In this document: one piece after another, positions 20,547 to 32,000 of the stretch
How the letters are laid out: each line of letters opens with the position of its first letter
Position numbering within the stretch: the first letter of the stretch is position 1
DNA from: Brachionus manjavacas
Lineage: Eukaryota > Rotifera > Eurotatoria > Ploima > Brachionidae
DNA: 64,000 nucleotides
Direction: 5' to 3'
Assembly (NCBI GenBank): GCA_019054805.1
Contig: JAHQIY010000005.1
Coordinates: forward strand, 2,587,501-2,651,500
Notes under the pieces: model-generated
What the model was told of the DNA's origin: nothing
The model's database searches: none
Seen by the model: only the letters and a program-made list of their open reading frames with translations
Translations under genes and position numbers: made by a program

Positions 20547-23500
20547 TTAAGTATAGATAATAAAAGCTTGAGTAAATTCAGCCAAATCTATTTTTCCATC
20601 TTTGTTAGTGTCCATGGCTTCAATCATTGATTTGATAGCTTCGTCACTAATAGCTTCATTTTGATCTAAAAATATTATTTTACAAGCATTGGCAAACTCC
20701 TGTAAATTAATTGTTCCTGAATGATTATCATCAATTAGGTTAAATAAAGCCACTAGAGTGTCTTTATATCGAGCCAATGCATCATTGATATCATTATGCT
20801 CGGTGGTAAATGTATACAATATATCACAATTATCAAAACTACTTTCATATTTGACCATATTTTTCTTTGGATTGTAGTCAACTAGTTTATCCCTATATCT
20901 AAGCCATGGTATCTTTTCGACTCCCATTGCTTTGGTCAATGCCATCGACCAGTCACTCAGACTCAAATATCCGGTGTTTTTAGGATCTAGTTTTTTAAAA
21001 TGTTCTCTGATATTGTTTCTATTTGCATAGACTAATCTTTTGAGGCCACGAATTGCTTTGGTTTCAAATAATTCAACTCTATGCTTGTCCATTTCTCCGG
21101 ATCCAGGAGCTATGAACTGTTTAATTTCTAATTTTTGCTTAGGTCGTATAATGCAAATTGAGCCTTTATTAATTCCACCACAATAATTCGAGGCGGAAAA
21201 AATTGTGATACATTTATTGTTGTGATGAAATTCATAGCCCTCTACTTTGCACTCATGAGAGCGGATTAGTAGCGATAAGCCGTATTTTTCCAAAATGGCC
21301 TCTGTTACATCTGGACCAAATCTAAAAATAAAAAATTTAAATTTTGATCGATTTAATAAATAATTCTCTACATAATTTAAAATTAATATGAAGCAATTAA
21401 TCTCAGCTAGTCTAACTACATTAAAAATTTTAAAAAGCTTGATTTAGAAATATTTCAAGTTATTATTTAATTGATGAATAGTGAAAATTAGTATCAAAAA
21501 TTTAAAAATAAAAATAAAAAAAATTTAAATAAGAAATTAAAAACTGCATCTAAAAGATATTTATGAATAAAATTTTGAAAGCTTAGATTAAAGATATATA
21601 GATAATCTTTTGTGATGAGATAAGTATTATGATGTTTTAGTTTTTCTTTTTATTAAAAAGAAGATAAAGAAGACATTTAAGACTTAAGGATTTAAATTCA
21701 ATTCAATTTAATCTGCTAACTACTTGGTACTTTTTTTAACATCACAATGAAAAAAAATATAGATTTTTTAGAAAGTATAAGGTATACAAAATTAATTGGA
21801 GTTCATTTTGTATTATATTTTATATTTCATAAGCAAAATATAAAGAAAATTTAAAGACAATTTAAAAAAAATAATTTTCATATTCATTTTTATTTATTAA
21901 ATTTTTTTTAATATTAAGGAGACAAAGAGAGTTATGGGTCAAGTGTTTTTAAATTGGTCAGAAGTTCTAAGCAGAGACCTTCAAAGCTCTGTTGTTGCCA
22001 CTTGGTCTTATATAAAATTTATTAACGACATGCTCGATATGCTTAGGTGCAAAAATTTTGCAGATGAAACAAAATTAATCTCTACCATCAAGAATCCTTT
22101 TGACTTAGCTAGTCTCCAACAGGACTTAGTAAACTTGATCTATTGGTGAAATTTGGAGTTACCAATCAACGTCAAATCAGAAAAACGACAGAAAACAGAA
22201 AATCGTTCAAGTATTGGACAGAATAAATTTTCGAGTTATTCTATATTCTATCTTTTGATAACTCATCTTGTATATGTGGCAATTTGATGCCCAAATGCTA
22301 GAAAAGACATTCAAATTTTATTAAGAGTTCAGATGAAAGACAAAAAATTGGTACAAAACACGCTTGGACTGTATCAAAATTGGATTAGATATCGTGGACA
22401 TATTGATGTCGAAAGTGTAAACGTGTAACAAGAACTTTTTCAAAAAGGGTCTAACATAAATCTAGGAAATTAAATTTTGAAAGGTCAATTTAAGCCTAAA
22501 GCTTTTGATTACTAATTATTACTGTTAGTATTTTTTTGTTCTTTAAAATATTTATAAAACATTTATTGAATTCAGCAGAAGTTTCAAGAAAAAAAGAAAT
22601 AAAATTAAAAATTAATTTCATATTTTTTTCAAAATTTTTAACTTATTTTTTGAAGCTTTCCGGAAGCTTTTTTCCGAAAAATACCCCATGACATAAAGAT
22701 TTGTTCAATGCTTTAATCAATATTACAAAAGATCAAATGTATCTTCCAGACATATGCATCGACAATGAATTCGAGAATATATAAAGAATGCATCGATACA
22801 TAAAGTGCCAGAAATTAACTTGTCACATCATACAATCTGATATTATCTGATATCAAATGATATTAGCTATCAACTGATATCAGTTTAGATATTTTTTTTT
22901 ATCCCTTCCTCATTTAGCTGTTATCAGCTAATTATAGTAAAAAATTGTAACAAAAAACAATTTTAAGAATGACAATTAATTTAACTTAAGTAAAAAGTTT
23001 AATTTAATTAAAAAAAAAATTCAATTAAATTAAAATCGACTTTTCTCCAGAGTTTTTCAGAAGTCAAAAATTCAAAGTAGAGTCATTTGACTTTGAATTT
23101 TATTTAAATGATATTAAACGTAAATTTGAAGTTGAGGATAATTTTACTCTAATATAGAAAGTCAAAAGTGAAAGTCAGACTTTTTCTTTTATTTTGACCG
23201 ACAAATAATATGCAAATAATGCATAAATTGATAGCTAATAATTATTAAATATTTTATTGAATAATCTTGAGTTTCTTAATCTATTTTGACTTTAGACTCT
23301 GACTTTTGACCAACTCTGGCCTTAAAATAAATTTTTTCAAATACAGTGAGTATTTTAAAAACAACACGATATGTTGCAGCGTCAATCATGATACAGTTTT
23401 TGTCGCGACCATTGGGGCTGTAAAATTTTTAAAATGCCTACTGTAGATTTAATTTCTATTTTGAACTTATGATGATCTTCAATTTTTAGAACTGATTAAT

Positions 23501-26500
23501 TATCACTCTTTTTATATATAACTCCTTAAATTTCAAAATAAAAATTTCAAAGTCAAGTCAAATGGCTTTTTATTTGATTATTTCACAAATTTTCTTTTGA
23601 ATTTTTTTTATATAGGTTTCCCATTTATTTGGTTTTAGAAACTGAATAGATTCACAAATGGCATAATTTATTTCCTGATTATTTTTTTGAATATTTTTCC
23701 TAAAAAATTGCTTTAAATTATGCCTTGCTTTTAATCTAGAAAATTGGCCGGTGTCCTGTTCTATTTTTTTATATATACTTTATAATATATTATTTTTATA
23801 AAATTTTAAATGATCTTTTGAGAGTAAACTTTTTTACTTAGTAACACTAGTGCAATTTTCTTTCTTTTTTTAAATTCAACTTGAATTTAATGCAATTTTT
23901 TGTAATTTTGCCTATGGGGCTTTAAACTAATAAATAATAGTAATAATAATAATATATCAAATGATGTAAGTAATTAATAAATCAAACCGGCTTCAATTTT
24001 AATTTGGCTGGGTAATAATAGCGGTGTAAATGATCAACCGGGATGCAGTAACTTCTGTGTCAGATCGGAGTCGTTGCTCAAAAAGGTCCTTGAAAAGGAG
24101 ATGAGTGCCTTCTCATTATTCACTAGGAAAGAAAAGGTACAATCAAATTAATAAATTAGTATTACGAGTTGTGTAGGAAAGTTACTGGAACGAATAGTCT
24201 TTTCAAGATTATACAATTTTTTAGAATACAATTCATTTCTAATCTATCTGGAATTAGAAAACACTGGCGAACATCAGATAATCTTTTCTTTTTAACTCAA
24301 AAATTGTCGAGTAATTTAATAGAAAAAAAAGAGTTGTTGCCTGTTTTTTGATTTTTCCAAAGCCTTTGATAGGATTTGGCATGACGGTTTACTTTATAAA
24401 TTGATTAAAATGAATCCACCTCATTACTTGACTAACTGGAATAAAATAACTTTCTTAACTTTCTTGACTTTCCTAACTGGAATAAAATAACTTTCTTAAC
24501 TTTCTTGACTTTCCTAACTGGAATTTAAAAACTTTCTTTAATTAACTTTCTTGAATTTTACCACTTGAGAGAAGAAATCCAAATAACCGCAGGTGTCCCT
24601 TAGGACTCAGTAGAAAGTCCTCTTTTATTTAGTTTATATATTAATGATATTTCCAAAAGAAACAAAACAAATAATGAACTCTCTGCTTTTCCCAGATGAT
24701 CTAGTTACATTCTTCATTTACAACCAAAAGGGGAACCTAAATTCTAAAGATGGATTATTTAATCAACAACTTTGAGAATTTGAATGTAAGAGTTAATTAT
24801 TCAATATTATTTTTTTTCTTGATTTATTTTTTTACTTGTCAATTAGAACTAGTCAAATTTAACTTAGTCATTTTTTCTTATATCTAATTAAAACAAATTA
24901 TATAAAAATTTGTCAATTTAATCTATATTATTCTTTAACTTGTCATAATTAGCTAGCCACATTAAAGTCTTTTAAATTGAACTTGTCAAAGTAAGCGGAC
25001 ACCGTTGGGACAGGATTGAGTCATTGGTTGTCAGACTGGTGGAGGAATACAAAGCAGGTTTCGAATCAAATAATATTGAATGTTGGCAGATCGGAGAGAA
25101 GACGCGTGGCAAGGCGAGCTCACGTTCGATAACGATAAGATATATAAAATAGAAAGACTGAAATATTTGGGCGTCGAACTGAACGAGGACTCTAGTGACA
25201 CGCTACACTTAGACAAGAGAAAACGAGCAGCAAGATTAGCACTAATAAAACTCAAAAACAATAAGCTGATAACCAAAAAAACTAGCGCGTACTTAAAGGG
25301 ATATCTGTATAAAAGCTTCATTATGCCAGTGCTATTCTATGGAATGGAAACGATAAATCTTAGTAAAAAAACATGAATAGTCTAAAGAACTGTGAGAACA
25401 GCATCATTCGTACTATATACGGCATTCCAAAACGTTGTAGAATGAGTAACCTAAGACTCATTAACAACATTAATGATCCCTATAATAGACTTAAAATATT
25501 ACATGTCAACTTCTTTGAGAGGCTTTGGCTCAACAATTACACCAAGGAAATACTTAAAGAACTTTTTTTAGACTAAAAGGTTAGTGTGTGCATCAAAAAC
25601 CTACTGGAAACGCTGGATGAGATTGAATGTGATCGAAACATTGACCTCCTAGGCAAATGTAAATACTACAAATACAAGATGAATATATAGTTCGAGACAA
25701 GTAAAAGAAATAACCAAGATCTGGGACAGCTCAAAACACTATTCAAGAAACACAATGGGACAAGTGAGAAGATATACCAACTCTTAAGATATGACAGATG
25801 TATGAATGACAATTCACTGTAATTAAATAATTTACAAAAACTAAATAATTTAGGAATACAACGTCACCTTTTTTAACGGGACATTGAGAAAGTGGTCGGA
25901 AAACGGCCTCGGCACTAGAATTAATAATAATAATAATATTAAATACCCAACTCCATTGTGTAATTGCTTCTTTACTATTTCCTCTTTTTTTCTTGAACTA
26001 TCAGATATTTAAAAATGTGTCACATTAAAATACAACCTTAAAATTTCAATTTTTGGCTTTTTAACTTTCTTTACATTTTATTTTACCTTCTTTACTTTAT
26101 TTTGATTTCTTTTTATTCTGAAGGAGCTCTAGCTCGGTACAGAAAAAAAAATAATTAATTATCTTATATCCAAAATTTACCGAAGTCTGTTGATGTGTCT
26201 TAAAACATATCATAGTGTTTTAATAAAGGGAAAAAAGGTAAATAATGACTAAATTTTTTTCGATTATTTAACTTCAAATTTAAGGATTAAGATACTAGAA
26301 ATTTATTTAAAATAATATCCTTAGTTTCTTAAATTTACGTTTTAAAATTAATTTCTAATAATTTTATTCTAATATTAGCTTATATCAATTGATAGCTAAT
26401 ATTATTTGATATCGGATAATATCAGATGATATGATGTGACAAGTTAATTTCCGGAACTGTATGTTCTTGACTAAATGCATGTAATTTTATTTATTTTTTG

Positions 26501-29072
26501 TAAAATTAAAATTCATTGTTTGAAAAATTAGCTTATACCGAAAAAAAATATTTTGGATCTATTAATCGATATTTGAAAATGTTTTTAATGTTTAATTACT
26601 TAAAAAATTCTAAAGTTTTCATGAATTTTTATTTTATTGATATTTTTCATGATTTTTCTGATATTCAATGGCTATTTTTTATTTAGTTTTCTTGTAGCAC
26701 TTTATAGTATATAATTTTAAAAATGTAATGATAATGATAATTTTAACACTAGAAGCACCGAAATTTTTTTATTCTTCATTTTAAACATCGGCGATGTCAT
26801 TTTGTCATATCTTCACTGCTATCTATTAAATTGCGAGTTATTTTATTTAACTTTTTTTTAAAATAGATTTAAAATTTAAATTTTTATTATTTTAGAACTT
26901 TTTTAAAGATTTTTGCTTTCAAATCGTTTTGAACTCATTCTAAGTTACCTTAAAATAAATGATGAAAAATTCAAAAATCTTGAAAAAAAAAATTCAATTT
27001 TAAAATGAAACATACAAAAGAAGCTCTACAGCGTTGTCCAATTATGAATCATTGTTAATGAAAGGGTCTAAAAAAGACAAGAAAGCTTTCTTTTTAATAA
27101 TTCAGGAAGATTTTTTAAAAAACACATAACATTTCTTTAAATTTTTTATATTTGTCTAAATGACATCTACTGATGCTTTTCAGCATATTGGTCAATTTAT
27201 CTTGAAGTAAAATATCTGAAAAAAACATAGGATTTAATTTTGGTAAATAACCACTACAAAACTTTATTTGCAAATTTTCAGTCCTAAAAACGTTAATTTA
27301 CTATATATTTTGATGAATCACAACTCGAAATATGTCAAAATGACATCGCCGGTGCTTCTAGTGTTAAGGTTGATGGAATTCATACCAAGTTTTTCTTAAA
27401 TTGTCTTAATTTGGCATTTTTTTATTATCAAAGTTTTGAAATTTTTTTTGTTAATATTGAAATGAACATTTTTCAATTTTTTATCAGATGTGATTAATTA
27501 AAATTTTGAAATTTTTTTTACTCTAGGTGAAAGCTTAATGAAATTACTAACAAAATAAGACTCGTTTATTCGATCCTGGTTATGTGAAATTCGATAAAAA
27601 AAAACAATAATATACGAATACACATCTGATTTTTTTTAAATTAAAATATTTGTTCAACAAATACAATGCAATAAACATCGGTGCATAATTTTTAATAGGT
27701 AAAATTCAGGTTTTTGGATGAAATAAATTCATTCAATTTTTAATTAAAAATTTTACCAAAGAAAACTAACATCAAATTTTTTCATCGTATAAGATAACTT
27801 AAATTTACAAAAAATCATAAAGAAAAAATGAATACTCACTGCTTAGCAATATGTCTTTGTCTATTAAAAGTACAGCCAAAACTATTCTAAAAAGACAATT
27901 TATTTAAAAATAAAAATAATGATAGAATGTTACTTGTGGATCAGACCAAAGAAGATCTTGCATTTGCTGTTTTTCTTTTCTTTCTTTTTCAGTTGAACCT
28001 GAATAAGTTCCATCAAGACTAGGATATTTGTTTCGCTCCAAAGACATGATCATATTTAAATCAGTATCTTTTGATATACCACCATGAACTAAACAAAAAT
28101 TTGAAATAAAAAATTATAATAAATAAAAAAATACAATTTTGTTTTCTAATAATTACCAACTAAAATTCTATTAATTTGTTGCCTGTTACTTTTTTGATAG
28201 ACCATAGACATAAGTGGGAGTGAAACAAATACTTGAGCACATTTTTTCATCAGTAATTTTGAATATAAACAGTATTTTGTCATTATTTCTTCCTTAAAAC
28301 CGAATCGAACCGAGCACCCATAATCTTCATGATTGCCCCTATTGAGGAAAAAACTATTGTACTTTCCACCATAAAGGACTAAACCATAAAGTAAAGTGAA
28401 TAAGACTTCGCATTGCTGTGCTCCTCTGTCAACAAAATCGCCATTAAAAAGATAGATATTTTTCCTCGAAGGAAGACCATTGAGATCAAAAATGGTAAAT
28501 AAATCAATAAATTGTCCATGTAAATCTCCAACAACATTAACTTTAAACTCATTTTCGTAGTTTTCTGGTTCGGGATCTTCAATACAATTTATTTCATTAA
28601 TATTTGGTAGATTTTTCAAATAATCAATGGATTTATTGATAATCATGAGTGCATACCGGGTATGCAAAATTTGCTCATTTCGAAACGAGTTAACTAATTT
28701 TTCGAAATCAGATTCACAAAACTCCTCGTTCAAATGAATGCCTGTATAGTCTGCTTCAATTTTTATGTCCACCTCGCTTATTTTCATAAAGTCGTCCTGA
28801 ATCGAGCTAGAAATGTATCGATTCATTTCATCATTGTCAGTGTGTTTAATCAATTTAATCCATCTCAGAAAGAATTTGTTAAGATTTAAGTGATCTTGTT
28901 CCTCGGAATACTCAATCAATTGCTGTATGTTAAATGCTGCTTTTTCCCTAGCCTTGAGCCGGTCTTTGAATCCGCGAAAATTTTTTTGTATTGTCTCAGC
29001 TGCCTTATCGGCGAATGATAATGGCGAGTTGGCTCCACTACTGCGGCCTGAAGACATTTTTTCCAATATCAT
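20547..29072 (-). CDS. PPEF: serine/threonine protein phosphatase with EF-hands (PPEF / rdgC homologue)
   Basis: Calcium-regulated PPP-family phosphatase; the fly member rdgC dephosphorylates rhodopsin. Exons on minus: 28157-29072, 27934-28088, 27840-27886 and 20547-21321, with GT..AG ends and consistent phase, giving 630 residues. In order: an IQ calmodulin-binding motif (residues about 26-40, AAETIQKNFRG), catalytic motifs GDLHG (182-186), GDFVDRG (211-217) and RGNHED (245-250), VHGG, LLWSDP, RSHE and SASNYCGG, then three C-terminal EF-hand-like loops: DPKNTGYLSLSD (weak), DDNHSGTINLQE and DTNKDGKIDLAE. The 47-nt third exon reads NRQRHIAKQFG where relatives have N..RGGGxYFG: the Arg is kept but the glycines are replaced. 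The third intron is about 6.5 kb and full of transposon remains. Translation could also start at 29057 (MSSGRSS). The family is certain; orthology is inferred. Confidence 0.88.
21920..22440 (+). mobile_element. LINE relic in PPEF intron 3
   Basis: The plus strand reads FINDMLDMLRCKNFADETKL, a decayed IND..L.....FADD block of a LINE reverse transcriptase, then LASLQQDLVNLIYW. Further on, past stops, it gives ARKDIQILLRVQMKDKKLVQ. No intact frame remains. Confidence 0.5.
22800..22895 (+). repeat. left arm of a long inverted repeat (Tc1/mariner-like terminus?)
   Basis: It contains GAAATTAACTTGTCACATCA followed by TGATAT-rich sequence. Its reverse complement, with few changes, is at 26365-26458. 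The outer edges (about TA-CATAAAGTGCC here and TA-CAGTTCC in the other arm) look like Tc1/mariner termini next to a TA. Confidence 0.6.
23040..23335. repeat. small inverted-repeat element in PPEF intron 3
   Basis: The left part (TCCAGAGTTTTTCAGAAGTC) and the reverse complement of the right part (GCCAGAGTTGGTCAAAAGTC) resemble each other. A related TTTGACTTT..GACTCT stretch occurs near 53680-53730. It is probably a decayed MITE. The match is imperfect and the ends uncertain. Confidence 0.35.
24160..24780 (+). mobile_element. LINE reverse-transcriptase relic in PPEF intron 3
   Basis: The plus strand over several frames gives a GKLLERIVFSRL-type start, RKHWRTSDNLFFLTQKL, then CFFDFSKAFDRIWHDGLLYK, and later LFSLYINDIS. 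This is the DFSKAFD to YIND region of a Jockey-like LINE, with frameshifts. A 41-bp tandem repeat interrupts it at 24433-24555. Confidence 0.65.
24433..24555. repeat. 41-bp tandem repeat, about three copies
   Basis: A unit beginning TAACTGGAATAAAATAACTT starts at 24433 and again at 24474 (identical), then a diverged copy starts at 24515. Within the unit ACTTTCTT recurs. It expanded inside the LINE relic. Confidence 0.85.
25006..26152 (+). mobile_element. LINE 3' end ('X', copy 2), split by another LINE
   Basis: 25006-25079 and 25940-26152 match the copy at 15480-15815: GTTGGGACAGGAttGAGTCATT, GGTGGAGGAATACAAAG, then CCCAACTCCATTGTGTAATT, then the UTR end GAAGGAGCTCTAGCTCGGTA plus an A-rich tail. 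The two halves join exactly where copy 1 is continuous, with the foreign stretch 25080-25939 between them. Confidence 0.8.
25080..25939 (+). mobile_element. 3' part of a different LINE ('Y') inserted into X copy 2
   Basis: An open stretch from 25080 to about 25576 (one frame change near 25375) has LKYLGVELNED, LKGYLYKSFIMPVLFYGME and ENSIIRTIYGIPKRCRMSNL, the C-terminal region of a non-LTR polymerase of a clade different from V and X. It then decays and ends in an AAT repeat (aataataataataatatt). The flanks aatattgaa and aatattaaa look like a target-site duplication. Confidence 0.7.
26365..26458 (-). repeat. right arm of a long inverted repeat (Tc1/mariner-like terminus?)
   Basis: Reverse complement of the arm at 22800-22895; read on minus from 26458 it gives CAGTTCCGGAAATTAACTTG next to TA. 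Either the two arms bound one 3.66 kb element that later received LINE insertions, or they are two separate short copies in opposite orientation. Confidence 0.6.
26747..27363. mobile_element. piggyBac-like MITE (617 bp)
   Basis: Perfect 14-bp terminal inverted repeats, CACTAGAAGCACCG at 26747-26760 and CGGTGCTTCTAGTG at 27350-27363, are flanked on both sides by TTAA (26743-26746 and 27364-27367), the target duplication used by piggyBac transposases. A second inner inverted word, GCGATGTCATTTTG, is present at both ends, about 30 nt further in on the left. There is no transposase ORF, so it would be non-autonomous. It lies in PPEF intron 3. Confidence 0.85.
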
Positions 29073-32000
29073 CTAAATTTTCATCAGTGAAAATTTATTG
29101 TATCTAAAATAAAAAATTAAAATTAATTAAAATTGTTTCATTTTCGGGCCAAATTGCATTCAAATGTGATGTAAATTCTTTGGTTAAAATATGCCTTAGA
29201 GATTTTCTCTTAAAAAAAATACTCAAATGAGAATTAATTTCCATCAGAGCAAAAGATTGATTTTTTGAAATAAGGATCAAATATTGAAAATTTTGTCATG
29301 TGTAGATTTTTCTTATTTATGGATATTTTTTGAATAAAACTTTTGTTTTTCATTCAATAATTAAAATTAAATTTTCACAACACCTAATTCCAGAAAAAAC
29401 AAACATTCTTTGATAAAAAAATCAATTTATCTAAAAAAAATGCCATTTAAAAACAAAGCATCTGAAAAAGAATCGACATGAATTTTGTTTTACTAAAGAT
29501 TGTGACTCGATTTTTATTTAATAATCAATTAGGCAAAGAAAACCTTTAAATCGGACTATTTTTGGCAAATAAGAGCGATATATAAAATAAATAATTAATA
29601 CGAAACCTCTTTTAGATTTGTATTCAAAACTAATCTTAAAACCTTAAATCAAATTTGTGTTATGCAAAAACTAATGTTTATAATCAAAATTAAAAAAATA
29701 AAAACAAGGGTAAAAACCAAGTTATAGTGTAGTGTGTAAGTAAATGGTAATTCTAATTTTAAAATAATTCGATTTTAAGCTTAAATAACCAACAAAATAC
29801 AATCTCAAAGCGTTTCCAATAAACAATCCAAAACAATAAATCTAAATCAAAAAACCATATTTTTAGAAACAAAACTCTTAATATGTAGTGTATTTTTTTT
29901 AAATTTTTTGTTTTATTCATTTATCAAAATTCGTTCCACTAGTTCTACTTATTTCTGATTAACATGAAGATTAAAAGTTTCTAAGAATTCTTTTTTTCGA
30001 GAGTCATGCTTCACAAGTCGCGCCTGACTGCTCAACAAACTCAATTTATCTTAAATTTAATCGATTTGTTTGTTTAATTATTGTAGCAATAAATTTTAAT
30101 TTATTTTATACATTTATTATGTCCGGTTTTGTTTTTTAATAAAACCAAGTGATCTGTAAAAATTCTTTCTAGCTCACAACTTATTTGCTTGAACAAAATA
30201 ACTACAAAAAGCTTAAGTGCTAAATCCCGAAAATTAATATCTAAGACAAACAAATACACAGAACTAGAAGTTAATTTAATTGCCCATTTCTGGGTATTGG
30301 AGAAATGATGGTGCAAACAAAACTCATAAGAACTAATTGCTTTTCTAAAAAAATATGCAAAAGAAAATATCTAAAATACAACAAATCCTAATGAAAGACT
30401 AGTTTATTATTTGCAAATTAATTCTGCGAAAAGTTTTATGAACCGTAGGAAGCAAGTATATTATTTTTTCACTTGTTAAAACTATTAGACGTCCATATTT
30501 CAAATAAGTATTACTTAATTATTTTCACAAAAGGGTCAAAAAATATATTTGTAAATAAAAAAACCTTTTTTTTAAATTATTCTTCCAAGACAGTGTCTTT
30601 GTGAGTATCTGAAAATAAAAGTCCTTAAATTTTATTTTAACCTAATAACATGATTAACAGGATTTTACTTGAAAATTACATACCTTCCTGATTAAATATA
30701 GAACTAGTTTTGCTTTTCTTAGTTTTGATTTTTTTCAATCAAGTTTGTCAAAAGAATAATTTATAAAAGAGTCTTTCAAAATCAAAATAAATTTCCTAAA
30801 ATAATTTAATGCGGCTAATAGCAAGAATTTTAATGAATAATAAATTTTTCTTTTTTATCATTATTAATTTGGAAAAAAGGTTAGCATTAAAATGTTTTCA
30901 TTTTTAGGTAAAATATGACTTTTGAAAAGATTTCTACTATTTAAAAGGCCTTGGTGAAATTTTATCATGTAAAACTTTGAATAAATACTTAGCTAAAGCA
31001 TGATGAATGGTAATTCGACCGAAAATTCTGAACCTGAAAATTTCGCGTCCTTTTAAAAAAGTAAAATACTGTTTGAAAAATCTACAATATTTAAATAAAT
31101 CAATTTACCTCTAAGTAGAGTATCCATGGTTTTGAAGCCTTCTGTCATCTCGAATCTTATTTGAATAAAAATTTAACAGCTGAGAAGAGAAACTTATGGC
31201 AACTAGCAATACTATAGCAGGCTTCAGGTAAAATCAGAATAACAGAATAACGTGTTATGATAGAATTATTGTGTGTTAGCTATTTTACTTTACCATTTTT
31301 AATGAAAACTAATTTTAAAACTTTTTACTAAAAAAAATGTTAAAATTGATAAAAAAATAGCTTCAAATAGCAATACCTTAATTTTTGGTGTATTTAATGC
31401 AAAGAAAAAGCTCTAATAAAAACTATATACGATAAAATTTACCTTTAAGGTAAACTTGTGTTTTTGATTTATTTACAAAATATTTACATTTAATTTTAGA
31501 TTTTTTTTCTAATTATTTGCAAGATTTGATCAAATATCAGCAAATGGAATTTTAAAAAATATCTAATTTTATATTGCATTCCACTTCTTTTATTTCTTTG
31601 TAATAAAGTTGATATTTTAAATTTTATTAAAAAACATTATTGGGAATTCAAGCATGAACCATTTATCACATTTTATAACAAGAAAGAATTTACTTTTCTC
31701 CATTAAATAAAGATTTGATTTTCTCAAAACTTTGGTTTAACTAATAGAATCTGGTTTTAGAATTAACTGTTGACTTGGTTACAAATTCTTAGATTAGCTC
31801 AAGAAGCAGCTTTTTTTAATTTTTTTTTTTAAATCATAAATAAACAGCAATTACAGATGTATATTTTACTTTAGCGTTCAATTCTCTAATCAAACTTAGC
31901 TTACCAAAAACATTGAATTAATGTTCAGACGGATTGCAGCTATTTCTTAACACAAAAGGCTTCGTTTAAGACTTAAAAAAACACATTTTAAATAATTTTC

